Shown here one piece after another: positions 56,709 through 64,000 of a stretch of 64,000 nt of DNA. Made by a program: the position numbers and the translations under genes. Under the pieces are notes generated by a model. The model searched no databases, had not been told where the DNA came from, and worked only from the letters and a program-made list of their open reading frames with translations. The DNA is from Erythrobacter rubeus. GTDB taxonomy: Bacteria; Pseudomonadota; Alphaproteobacteria; Sphingomonadales; Sphingomonadaceae. Each line of letters starts with the position of its first letter. Position 1 is the stretch's first letter. The stretch is taken from contig NZ_JACXLC010000001.1 in assembly GCF_014705715.1 (NCBI RefSeq), forward strand, positions 664,457 through 728,456. Reading direction: 5' to 3'.

Positions 56709-58874
56709 TCAGACGAAGCTGTAGGGATCGATATCCACCCCGACCCTTACGCCGGGCGCGAATGTGTGCGCGTCGATCCATTGCCTGAGGACATCCTGCA
56801 GGTTCGCACTGCGCCGCGCGTTCACGAGAAAGCGATAGCGGTATCGGCCGCGCAGAAGCGCCAATGGGGCGGGGGCCGGGCCGAGGATGTAGAGGTCATC
56901 GAGGTGCGGGCGCGTATCGCCCAGCCGCACGGCGGCTTCGCGCGCTTCTTTTTCGTCCTCCGAAGAAAGGATGATCGCGGCCCAGCGCCCGAATGGCGGT
57001 GCGCCCGCATCCCGGCGGGCCTCGGTTTCGGCGGCGTAGAAGGCGTCGCGGTCGCCGTTTGCGAGCGCGGCGATCACGGGAGCATCCGGATGGCGGGTCT
57101 GGATCAGCACTTCGCCCGGCTTCGCACCGCGGCCCGCGCGGCCGGCGACCTGCGCGACCTGCTGATAAGTGCGCTCGGCTGCGCGCAGGTCTCCCCCTTC
57201 AAGCCCGAGATCGGCATCGACCACGCCGACAAGCGTCAGTTCGGGAAAGTGAAATCCCTTGGTCACAAGCTGCGTGCCGACGATGACGTCGATCGCTTTC
57301 GCTTCCGCTTGCGCGATGAATTCCGCCGCGCGTTCCGGATTGCCAAGCGTGTCCGAAGTGGCGACAGCGACGCGCGCTTCGGGAAACAGCTCGGCGACTT
57401 CATCCGCGATACGTTCGACTCCGGGGCCGCACGCGACCAGGCAATCGCCTTCGCCGCATTCGGGGCAGGTATCGGGCGGCGCGGTTTCTAGCCCGCAATG
57501 ATGGCAGGCGAGCCGCGCGGAGAGGCGGTGTTCAACCAGCCAGGCGCTGCAATTGGGGCATTGGAACCTGTGCCCGCAATTGCGGCAAAGGGTTAGCGGC
57601 GCATAGCCGCGGCGGTTAAGGAACAGCAGCGATTGCTCGCCGCGCGACAGCCGCTCTTCCAGCGCGTGGATGACCGGGGCCGACAGCCAGCGGCCGCTCG
57701 CGGGCTTTTCCTCGGTGAGGTTGACCAGCTTGATCTCAGGCAACTGAGCACCGCCGAAACGGCTGGGCAGTTCGAGCAGCTTGTATGTGCCGGTCTGCGC
57801 CATGTGGAGGCTCTCGAGCGCGGGGGTCGCGCTTGCCAGGACGACCGGAATGTCCTCGAACCGGGCCCGCATCACGGACACGTCGCGGGCGTTGTAGCGC
57901 ACGCCGTCATCCTGCTTGAAGCTGACCTCGTGCGCTTCGTCGACCACGATCAGGCCGAGTTTGGCATAGGGCAGGAACAGCGCCGAGCGCGCACCGACGA
58001 TTACCTGCGCGGACCCTTCGCTGATCGCCCGCCATGCGCGCCGCCGCTCGGTCGATTTGAGCGAAGAATGCCACAACACCGGCGGCGTGCCAAAGCGCTG
58101 CTCGAAACGGACGAGGAAGTTTTCGGTGAGCGCAATCTCGGGAAGCAGGACAAGCACCTGCCGTCCCAACCGGATCGCTTCGGCCACGGGTTCGAAATAG
58201 GTTTCCGTCTTGCCCGATCCGGTCACGCCGTCGAGCAGGACAGGCGTAAATTTTTTGGCCTCCACCGCCTTCACCAGCGTCTTGGCCACATTCAGCTGTT
58301 CTCCCGACAAAGCTGGCTGATGGAAGTCGGGATCGGCTGGCGGGTAGGGGCGGTCGATGGCGACTTGCACCGGTTCGATCACGCCCTGGTTCACCAGACC
58401 GCGCAGCACACCTTCGGATACGCCCGCGATGCCAGCCAGCTCGCGGATCGTGCCCTGTTCCCCGTCGAGCGCTTCGATCGCAGCCTTGCGCTGTGGTGTT
58501 ATGCGTTCGGGCGTGCCGCCGCTCAGCCGGTATTCGGTCATGGTGGTCGGCCCGCCCAGCGCTCCTCCGCTCGAGAGCACCATGCGGGCAACGCTGGCGA
58601 GCGCCGCGCAGTAATAATCGGCGGTCCACTCGATGAGCCTTCTGAGCGGTTCGGCAAGCGGCGGTACGGACACCACCTCGCGGATCGGGCGCAGCTTGCT
58701 TGCGGGCACTTCGCTGCCCGGCAGGCGCCCCTCGTCCCACACGATCCCTGTTACCGTGCGCGGGCCGAGTGGGGCGATCACGACGCTGCCCGGCTCCACA
58801 CGAGCACCGTTGGGCACGCTGTAATCGAGCGGGCCGAGCGCGGCGTTCAAAACAAGGAGTCGGATACGGTTCAT
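56709..58874 (-). CDS. priA: Primosomal protein N-prime (replication restart helicase PriA)
   Basis: A 721-residue 3-to-5-prime helicase that restarts stalled forks. The DNA-binding N-domain (DYSVPNGARVEPGSVVIAPLG) comes first, then Walker A (DGVTGSGKTETY), the DEAH box (VVDEAHEVSFK), the eight-Cys zinc region (CRNCGHRFQCPNC ... CHHCGLETAPPDTCPECG) and helicase motifs (GTQLVTKGFHFPELTLVGVVDAD). Complete. The cluster with the transaldolase gene is common in alphaproteobacteria. Confidence 0.96.
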   Translation of the reverse strand: MNRIRLLVLNAALGPLDYSVPNGARVEPGSVVIAPLGPRTVTGIVWDEGRLPGSEVPASKLRPIREVVSVPPLAEPLRRLIEWTADYYCAALASVARMVLSSGGALGGPTTMTEYRLSGGTPERITPQRKAAIEALDGEQGTIRELAGIAGVSEGVLRGLVNQGVIEPVQVAIDRPYPPADPDFHQPALSGEQLNVAKTLVKAVEAKKFTPVLLDGVTGSGKTETYFEPVAEAIRLGRQVLVLLPEIALTENFLVRFEQRFGTPPVLWHSSLKSTERRRAWRAISEGSAQVIVGARSALFLPYAKLGLIVVDEAHEVSFKQDDGVRYNARDVSVMRARFEDIPVVLASATPALESLHMAQTGTYKLLELPSRFGGAQLPEIKLVNLTEEKPASGRWLSAPVIHALEERLSRGEQSLLFLNRRGYAPLTLCRNCGHRFQCPNCSAWLVEHRLSARLACHHCGLETAPPDTCPECGEGDCLVACGPGVERIADEVAELFPEARVAVATSDTLGNPERAAEFIAQAEAKAIDVIVGTQLVTKGFHFPELTLVGVVDADLGLEGGDLRAAERTYQQVAQVAGRAGRGAKPGEVLIQTRHPDAPVIAALANGDRDAFYAAETEARRDAGAPPFGRWAAIILSSEDEKEAREAAVRLGDTRPHLDDLYILGPAPAPLALLRGRYRYRFLVNARRSANLQDVLRQWIDAHTFAPGVRVGVDIDPYSFV

Positions 58875-58925
58875 CGGAACCCAACCATATGGAGAGCCAT
58901 TGCCTGATCATACAAGGAGGCACGC

Positions 58926-59615
58926 ATGGATATTAACGAAACTCTCGCGCGGCGGTCGGTTATACGAAGTGGGCTGGGCGTAGCAGCCGTGCTGGCCCTG
59001 CCTGCGTGCTCGACTGTGCCCGGTTTCAGCATGCAGGAGGTGATCCGGCGCATGCTCCTGTTGTCGAGCGAGCGCGCTTTTGCCCGGCTGACCGCGCCCG
59101 ATGGGTATTGGGACCAACAAGTCACGCAGCTTGGTCTTGGCAACCTGCTCGGCACGCGCGGCGACGTGCTTTCGCGCATCCTCACTTCCGCGCTTTTCAA
59201 GAGCCGATTGGAAGATGCCTTTGCCGATATCGCGATCGAAGGGTCGTATCGGGCTGCGCCGATCGTGACCGACGCAGTGCGCGCGATCGGGTTTGCCAAT
59301 GCGGTCGCCCTGGTGCGCGGCGGACCGACCGCCGCGACGCAGGCGCTGCGCGGCGAGCTTGGCGGGCGGCTAATCGATGCGCTCATCCCCGAACTCGGCG
59401 ATGCGATCCGGATCGCGTCCGATCCGCTTGTCGGGCAATTGATCGACGCCGCGGCAGGCACCAATGTTAGCGGCATCGCCCAGCGGCTGGCCGGCAATAT
59501 CGACGATGCAATCTGGAACGAGATCGGCGTCGAGGAAGCCGCGATCCGCGCAAACCCCGAAGAAACCGGCGATCCGCTGTTGATCGGAGTGTTTGGCGCT
59601 GATGCTGTGATTTAG
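58926..59615 (+). CDS. DUF4197 domain protein
   Basis: A 229-residue exported protein. A twin-arginine-like start RRSVIRSGLGVAAVLALPAC ends in a lipobox Cys. The DUF4197 body follows (ALFKSRLEDAFADIAIEGSYRAAPIVTDAVRAIG and similar helical repeats). AAGGAGG lies just upstream of the ATG. It sits between priA and the DUF2490 gene. Function unknown. Confidence 0.83.
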   Translation: MDINETLARRSVIRSGLGVAAVLALPACSTVPGFSMQEVIRRMLLLSSERAFARLTAPDGYWDQQVTQLGLGNLLGTRGDVLSRILTSALFKSRLEDAFADIAIEGSYRAAPIVTDAVRAIGFANAVALVRGGPTAATQALRGELGGRLIDALIPELGDAIRIASDPLVGQLIDAAAGTNVSGIAQRLAGNIDDAIWNEIGVEEAAIRANPEETGDPLLIGVFGADAVI

Positions 59616-59621
59616 CGCCGA

Positions 59622-60296
59622 TCAGAAACGGGCAAAGACAGCCAGATTGACGATATGATCGACGCGGTCTTCTCCGTCCCGGACGACGTATTGGTTTAGG
59701 TAACCGGGCGTGAACGAGAGCTCTCGGGTCAAGGGAAAGGACACGCCCGCAAAATTGCGCCAATTCGCAACGCCCTCGCGATTGAAGGGCACATCGTTCA
59801 AACCGATAAAGGGCTCGGTGTAGAGCACGATGCTGTTGCGCTCAGTAATCGGCGCGATGAATTGCACGAGATTTCGGTACCGCCAACCGGTCGAACCACT
59901 TTCCTCGTAGAACCGCTGCTCCAACCTATTGCGGGATGTGAGCCTGATGCCGTTGCCATTGTCGAATAGCGTAACATTCAACTCCTGGTAAATTCGGTGC
60001 TCGTTGACTTCGACCGGGCCAACCGGATCCGTCAGGATGTAGGCGTAGCCCCCGCCAACATTGACCGCATCGCTGATGCGATAGCCGACGAACGATCGCA
60101 AAAGCAGCTGTCCCAGCCGGTCCGCATCGTCGGTAAAACGCTCCTGCGCTTCGAAACGGGCATACCAGTCTTTGTCTTCGTCGAGATTGAAGAAGATGAA
60201 CTGGGCGGTCCATACGTTAAAGTCCTCTTCGGTCGCAGCTGCAGGCGCGGCCCACAGAGTGCCGAACACTGCGCAGATGATAGCCAATATCCGCAT
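59622..60296 (-). CDS. DUF2490 outer-membrane-like protein
   Basis: A 224-residue protein. Start at 60296 ([21 protein letters not shown] signal); the longer frame upstream has no ribosome site. The body matches DUF2490 ([26 protein letters not shown], then [21 protein letters not shown]), a family of small predicted beta-barrels, and ends with Phe (VFARF) as outer-membrane proteins do. Convergent with the DUF4197 gene (6 bases). Function unknown. Confidence 0.85.
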   Translation of the reverse strand: MRILAIICAVFGTLWAAPAAATEEDFNVWTAQFIFFNLDEDKDWYARFEAQERFTDDADRLGQLLLRSFVGYRISDAVNVGGGYAYILTDPVGPVEVNEHRIYQELNVTLFDNGNGIRLTSRNRLEQRFYEESGSTGWRYRNLVQFIAPITERNSIVLYTEPFIGLNDVPFNREGVANWRNFAGVSFPLTRELSFTPGYLNQYVVRDGEDRVDHIVNLAVFARF

Positions 60297-60482
60297 CGTT
60301 TTTTGTCCCTCGTCCTGCGCCGAAAACCGCTGATACGGCGACATTATAGCAATAACCTGCCTGCATCGGGCCGGTTCCCGCGCAAAAAAGGGGGCGGTCG
60401 CACGCTGGTCTCTGGCCTCTCTCAAGTGGGTATGCCATCCCCGCCATCAACGAATCGCACGCACGCCAAGGAGCAGAGCGCC

Positions 60483-61136
60483 ATGAAATTCTTCGTCGAC
60501 ACCGCTGAAATTGACGACATCAAGGAACTGGCCGCGACCGGCCTGCTGGACGGGGTGACGACCAACCCTTCGCTGATTGCGAAATCGGGCCGTGACTTCA
60601 TGGAAGTGACAAAGGAAATTTGCGGCCTAGTCGATGGGCCGGTCAGCGCCGAGGTTGTCGCGCTCGACCACGACACGATGATGAAAGAGGCCGAAGTTCT
60701 GCGCAAGATCGCGGATAATGTCTGCATCAAGGTGCCGCTGACGGTCGACGGGCTGAAGACGTGCAAGGCACTGACCGAAGACGGCACGATGGTGAATGTG
60801 ACCCTGTGCTTCTCCGCCAATCAGGCCCTGCTTGCGGCGAAGGCAGGCGCGACCTTCATCTCCCCATTCGTTGGCCGGCACGATGACAACGGCTTCGACG
60901 GAATGGACCTGATCGAAGACATCCGCCTGATTTACGACAATTACGGTTTCGAAACCGAAATCCTCGTCGCCAGCGTGCGCCATGTGACGCATGTCCTCGA
61001 AAGCGCGAAGATCGGCGCCGATGTGATGACCGCTCCGCCAAAGGTCATCCACGGCCTGTTCAAGCACGTCCTTACCGACAAGGGGATCGAAGGCTTCCTC
61101 GCCGACTGGGAAAAGACGGGACAGAGCATTCTCTGA
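60483..61136 (+). CDS. fsa: Fructose-6-phosphate aldolase / transaldolase (small TalB-like family)
   Basis: A 217-residue class I aldolase. [36 protein letters not shown] is the family start; the Schiff-base Lys83 is in [18 protein letters not shown] and DVMTAPPKV follow the FSA/transaldolase pattern. The real start at 60483 follows AAGGAG. Whether it acts as transaldolase or fructose-6-phosphate aldolase cannot be read from sequence. A BIME-like hairpin pair follows. Confidence 0.93.
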   Translation: MKFFVDTAEIDDIKELAATGLLDGVTTNPSLIAKSGRDFMEVTKEICGLVDGPVSAEVVALDHDTMMKEAEVLRKIADNVCIKVPLTVDGLKTCKALTEDGTMVNVTLCFSANQALLAAKAGATFISPFVGRHDDNGFDGMDLIEDIRLIYDNYGFETEILVASVRHVTHVLESAKIGADVMTAPPKVIHGLFKHVLTDKGIEGFLADWEKTGQSIL

Positions 61137-61148
61137 GCCCGATGTGAT

Positions 61149-61212
61149 CTCCTGCGAACGCAGGAGTCCAGCTGTATATTTCGTAATTCCAGGTTCCTGC
61201 TTCCGCAGGAAC
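61149..61212. repeat. BIME-like pair of REP hairpins
   Basis: Two hairpins in opposite orientation: CTCCTGC-GAAC-GCAGGAG (61149-61166) and GTTCCTGC-TTCC-GCAGGAAC (61193-61212), separated by 26 bases. Both share the GCAGGA core and a flanking CCAG/CCAGG. No T-run, so not a standard terminator. The layout is that of REP/BIME elements spread by RAYT transposases. Confidence 0.7.
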
Positions 61213-61237
61213 TCATGAGTTGCTAACGAAAACGCAA

Positions 61238-63076
61238 ATGGCCGAAGAATCCCCTCTCGATAAGTTCAAGCACGCCCTGACCGGAGCGGCCCGCGCCATC
61301 GCGAAGGATTCGGAGGTTGAGGTTGCGTGGAGTGCGGATGTGCCCGGGGCTTCGGGAAACCGGTTCCGCGTTCCCTTGCCGGCGCGTGAGCTGCCCGGCG
61401 AGCAGGTGACCGAGGCGCGCGGTTTTGCCGACAGTTTCGCGCTTAAGCTGCGTCATCACAACGCAGGTCTGCACGCGACGGGCGCTCCGCCCGAGCCGGT
61501 CGCGCGCGCATGCTACGACGCGATCGAGCAGGTCAGATATGAGGCGCTGGGCGCGAACCGGTTTGGAGGGATCAAGTCCAACCTCGATGCAGCGACCGAG
61601 CTTCGCACTGCGGGCGATGACATTGTCCGCGCTCAAAACTCCAGCGAAGTCCCGCTCCAGACCGCGCTTTCGCTGATGCTGCGCGAGCAGCTGACCGGCG
61701 ACCCCATTCCCGAACGCGCAAAGGCGGGCGTCGGGCTCGTGCGCGAGTTCATCGAAGACAAGGTCGGCAAGGATTTCGATGCCTTGTCCCAGCAGCTCGC
61801 GGACCAGGAAGCGTTTCAGCAGCTTACGCTCGACATGCTGCGCGAGCTCGATCTGACGCGCCCGACCGACGCGCCCGAAGACACCGACAATGATGACGGC
61901 GAAGACGAAGACGGCGCGGATGACGAGCAGACCGGTGACGACCAGGACGAAGGCGACGCCGACCCGCAGAGCGCCGAAATGGCCGGCGAAATGGCCGAAG
62001 GCGACGGCGAGGGCGATGCGGATAGCGATATGTCCGCCGAGGACGAGATCGAGGAGGGCGAGCCCGGCGAGGACGGCGACGCCTCCAACGCGCCGGTCCG
62101 GCCCAATCGTCCGCAGGCCGACATTCCCGATGGCCTCGATTACAAGGCTTTCACCGACCGTTTCGACGAGGAAGTCGAAGCGCCCGAACTTTGCGATGCC
62201 GAGGAACTAGACCGGCTGCGCGCCTATCTCGACAGCCAGCTGACCGGCTTGCAAGGGGTCGTCACCCGACTCGCCAACCGGCTCCAGCGCCGATTGATGG
62301 CGCAGCAGAACCGCAGCTGGGATTTCGATCAGGAAGAGGGCGTGCTCGATGCCGCGCGGCTTTCCCGCGTGATCGTATCGCCGGGCACGGCGCTCACCTA
62401 CAAGGTCGAGCGGGACATCGATTTCAAGGATACGATCGTCACGCTGCTGATCGACAATTCAGGCTCGATGCGCGGTCGGCCCATCTCGATTGCCGCGATC
62501 AGCGCCGATATCCTTGCCCGCACATTGGAGCGCTGCGGCGTCAAGACCGAAATCCTCGGCTTCACCACCCGCGCATGGAAGGGCGGGCAGGCGCGCGAGG
62601 CTTGGCTCGCCGATGGGAAACCGCAGAACCCCGGTCGCCTCAACGATTTGCGCCACATCATCTACAAGCAGGCCGATGAGCCATGGCGCCGCGCGCGCCG
62701 CAATCTCGGCCTGATGATGCGCGAGGGGCTGCTGAAGGAGAACATTGATGGCGAAGCGCTGCTCTGGGCGCATTCGCGGCTCGTCTACCGCCCCGAAGAA
62801 CGCCGCATCCTGATGGTGATTTCCGACGGTGCCCCTGTCGATGACAGCACGCTGAGCGTGAACAGCGCTGGCTATCTCGAAGCGCATCTGCGCGGTGTGA
62901 TCGACTGGATCGAAAACGTCTCGCCCGTACAACTTGTCGCCATCGGCATCGGCCACGACGTGACGCGCTATTACAGACGCGCGGTGACGATCATGGACGT
63001 CGAACAATTGGGCGGCACCATCATGGAGCAGCTTGCCGAGTTGTTCGAGGATGAGAAAGGGCCGAGGCGGCGGTGA
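61238..63076 (+). CDS. cobT: Cobaltochelatase subunit CobT
   Basis: A 612-residue protein of the aerobic cobalt chelatase (CobNST), or a CobT-like paralogue. Start at 61238 ([22 protein letters not shown]). An N-terminal helical domain, a very acidic linker (about 210-290, [24 protein letters not shown]) and a C-terminal vWA domain with MIDAS motif DNSGSMRG are in order. CobS, its AAA+ partner, is not in the window. GTGA overlap with the broken DUF2513 gene downstream. Confidence 0.92.
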   Translation: MAEESPLDKFKHALTGAARAIAKDSEVEVAWSADVPGASGNRFRVPLPARELPGEQVTEARGFADSFALKLRHHNAGLHATGAPPEPVARACYDAIEQVRYEALGANRFGGIKSNLDAATELRTAGDDIVRAQNSSEVPLQTALSLMLREQLTGDPIPERAKAGVGLVREFIEDKVGKDFDALSQQLADQEAFQQLTLDMLRELDLTRPTDAPEDTDNDDGEDEDGADDEQTGDDQDEGDADPQSAEMAGEMAEGDGEGDADSDMSAEDEIEEGEPGEDGDASNAPVRPNRPQADIPDGLDYKAFTDRFDEEVEAPELCDAEELDRLRAYLDSQLTGLQGVVTRLANRLQRRLMAQQNRSWDFDQEEGVLDAARLSRVIVSPGTALTYKVERDIDFKDTIVTLLIDNSGSMRGRPISIAAISADILARTLERCGVKTEILGFTTRAWKGGQAREAWLADGKPQNPGRLNDLRHIIYKQADEPWRRARRNLGLMMREGLLKENIDGEALLWAHSRLVYRPEERRILMVISDGAPVDDSTLSVNSAGYLEAHLRGVIDWIENVSPVQLVAIGIGHDVTRYYRRAVTIMDVEQLGGTIMEQLAELFEDEKGPRRR

Positions 63077-63426
63077 AGCGTGATATGGACTTCATTCGCG
63101 AGATGCTGCTTTGGATGGAAGAGCGTGATGATCGCATCTTTTACCAACTTCAGGGATTTCCGGGGTTGGATGCTAATGAAGAGAAAATCTTCGGTCATCT
63201 CGCCTTGTTAATCTCTGCAGGGTTTGTCGATAAACCCAAAGAGCACTGATACCAGATGACCTGGGAGGGGCACGAGTTTCTCGATAAAGTCCGTGATCCA
63301 GAAATTTGGAGAAAAACCAAAAAAGGAGCTTCAGAATTGAATTCTTGGGGCGTGAAGTTGATTGGGGAAATGGCAACTGGGTACATTCGTGCCAAGGCGA
63401 CAGAATTAGGAATTCCACTAGCATGA
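63073..63426 (+). pseudogene. DUF2513 gene interrupted by an in-frame TGA
   Basis: A GTG start overlaps the cobT stop (GTGA). The frame reads [17 protein letters not shown]... for 58 codons, then meets TGA at 63247, then continues in the same frame as YQMTWEGHEFLDKVRDPEIWRKTKKG to a TGA at 63424. Both halves match DUF2513 (KRDMD start, LTWEGHEFLD middle). One base change from TGG or CGA would explain the stop. The stretch is AT-rich: two 60-base lines I counted have 47% and 38% GC. It overlaps the next gene by four bases (ATGA). A 58-residue truncated product is possible. Confidence 0.82.
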
Positions 63427-64000
63427 ACGTAACCGAAGCCGTCGCCACCCGCCGCTCCGTGCGGGAATTTCTCGACAAGCCGGTCGATCTCGAAACCCTC
63501 CGCCGCGTCATGGACAAGGCGCGCTGGGCGGCCTCGGGCTGCAATTATCAGCCGTGGGAAGCGACCGTCCTGACCGGAGAGCCTCTGAAAGAGCTTCAGG
63601 CCAAGATCACAACCACTCCGCCGCAGGAGGCCGAATACGATTGGAGCGCGCCGGGCACCGAGGACGCGTATAAGCAGCGGCTGAACAAGGTTTCGAAAGA
63701 GATGTTCGGTTCCATGGGCATTGCGCGCGACGATGGCGAAGGGCGCATGAAAGCGATGATGCGCAACGCGACCAGTTTCGATGCGCCTGCGGTGATGTTC
63801 GTCTATTTCCCGCGCCTGATGAAGGAGGCGCAGTGGTCGGACACCGGCATGTGGCTGCAGACGGTGGCGCTACTATTACGCGAGGAAGGGCTCGACAGCT
63901 GCTTTCAGGAATACATGGCGCTTTACGCCGACGTGATCCGCGAGCATCTCGGCCTCGACAAGGAGCGCTACATGTTCTTCTGCGGGATGGCGATTGGCTA
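63423..64000 (+). CDS. Nitroreductase family protein (partial, runs off right edge)
   Basis: An FMN-dependent nitroreductase-type enzyme, 192 residues visible and open at the edge. MNVTEAVATRRSVREFLDKPVDLETLRRVMDKARWAASGCNYQPWE is the family start with the RRSVR motif that binds FMN. SDTGMWLQTVALLLREEGLDSC is the second conserved region. Substrate unknown. It is coupled by four bases to the broken DUF2513 frame, so it was probably co-translated with it and with cobT. Confidence 0.9.
   Translation, partial: MNVTEAVATRRSVREFLDKPVDLETLRRVMDKARWAASGCNYQPWEATVLTGEPLKELQAKITTTPPQEAEYDWSAPGTEDAYKQRLNKVSKEMFGSMGIARDDGEGRMKAMMRNATSFDAPAVMFVYFPRLMKEAQWSDTGMWLQTVALLLREEGLDSCFQEYMALYADVIREHLGLDKERYMFFCGMAIG

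Noticed and set aside
63247..63249. In-frame TGA of the DUF2513 gene read as selenocysteine
   Set aside because: DUF2513 is not a known selenoprotein family and I see no convincing SECIS-like hairpin directly downstream; a nonsense change is simpler.

Overview
The window is about 64 kb of GC-rich chromosome with gene order typical of an alphaproteobacterium, most likely Sphingomonadales (Erythrobacteraceae-like). The reasons are a circularly permuted two-piece tmRNA gene with an ANDN-type tag, DUF2794 and DUF1153/SciP-like small proteins, an ATP synthase operon in the order atpH-A-G-D-C without the Fo genes, a short epsilon subunit, and the cobaltochelatase-type CobT. The genus is inference. 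There is no prophage, CRISPR array, rRNA or recognisable tRNA. One short AT-rich patch near the right end looks acquired.

Layout. 1-4.7 kb: an ABC exporter pair (YbbP/YbbA type), a divergent TesA-like lipoprotein esterase, and recF. 4.7-5.7 kb: a candidate sigma-54 promoter with an upstream inverted repeat, then three tiny tandem membrane peptides sharing an IIP(A/G)SP-type ending and a PspC-domain protein, closed by a strong terminator. This is my best candidate for an undescribed system. 5.7-9.3 kb: SDR, Nudix hydrolase, and a TPM-TPM-LemA operon. 9.4-11.6 kb: mscL, a small acidic lipoprotein, the permuted ssrA, a secreted unknown protein and a small membrane protein. 11.7-17.4 kb: arginine succinyltransferase genes (astA, astB) with an M20 peptidase, and malate synthase G. 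17.4-23.2 kb: the outer-membrane biogenesis operon lptD-surA-pdxA-rsmA. 23.3-26.5 kb: pepA, a DUF2256 zinc-ribbon protein, holC, a lipoprotein and ndk. 26.5-32.7 kb: purM-purN-sulfotransferase on one strand; a DUF2066-like gene, hdaA, epsC and a DUF2794 gene on the other.

32.7-40.8 kb: a membrane protein, an MFE-type SDR behind a perfect 18-base operator-like palindrome, gph, glmU, an HNH-like protein, a SOUL protein, a SciP/DUF1153-like regulator and a prolyl oligopeptidase. 40.9-47.9 kb: an MscS channel and the F1 ATP synthase operon, which carries an extra lipoprotein gene between atpG and atpD. 48-54.4 kb: a TauD-type dioxygenase, a 400-base gap, a membrane-anchored trypsin-like protease, Ada and an orphan TPR histidine kinase. 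54.4-61.1 kb: a GST, an FeS-type cryptochrome/photolyase, priA, a DUF4197 protein, a DUF2490 protein and a fructose-6-phosphate-aldolase-like transaldolase. 61.1-64 kb: a BIME-like hairpin pair, cobT, a DUF2513 gene broken by one in-frame TGA, and a nitroreductase cut by the window edge.

Most genes are core housekeeping genes in tightly overlapping operons (ATGA, GTGA, TGATG and TTGA junctions). The unusual material lies in small genes that standard length cutoffs miss and in a few regulatory sites. All calls come from reading motifs and gene order; no database search was run.
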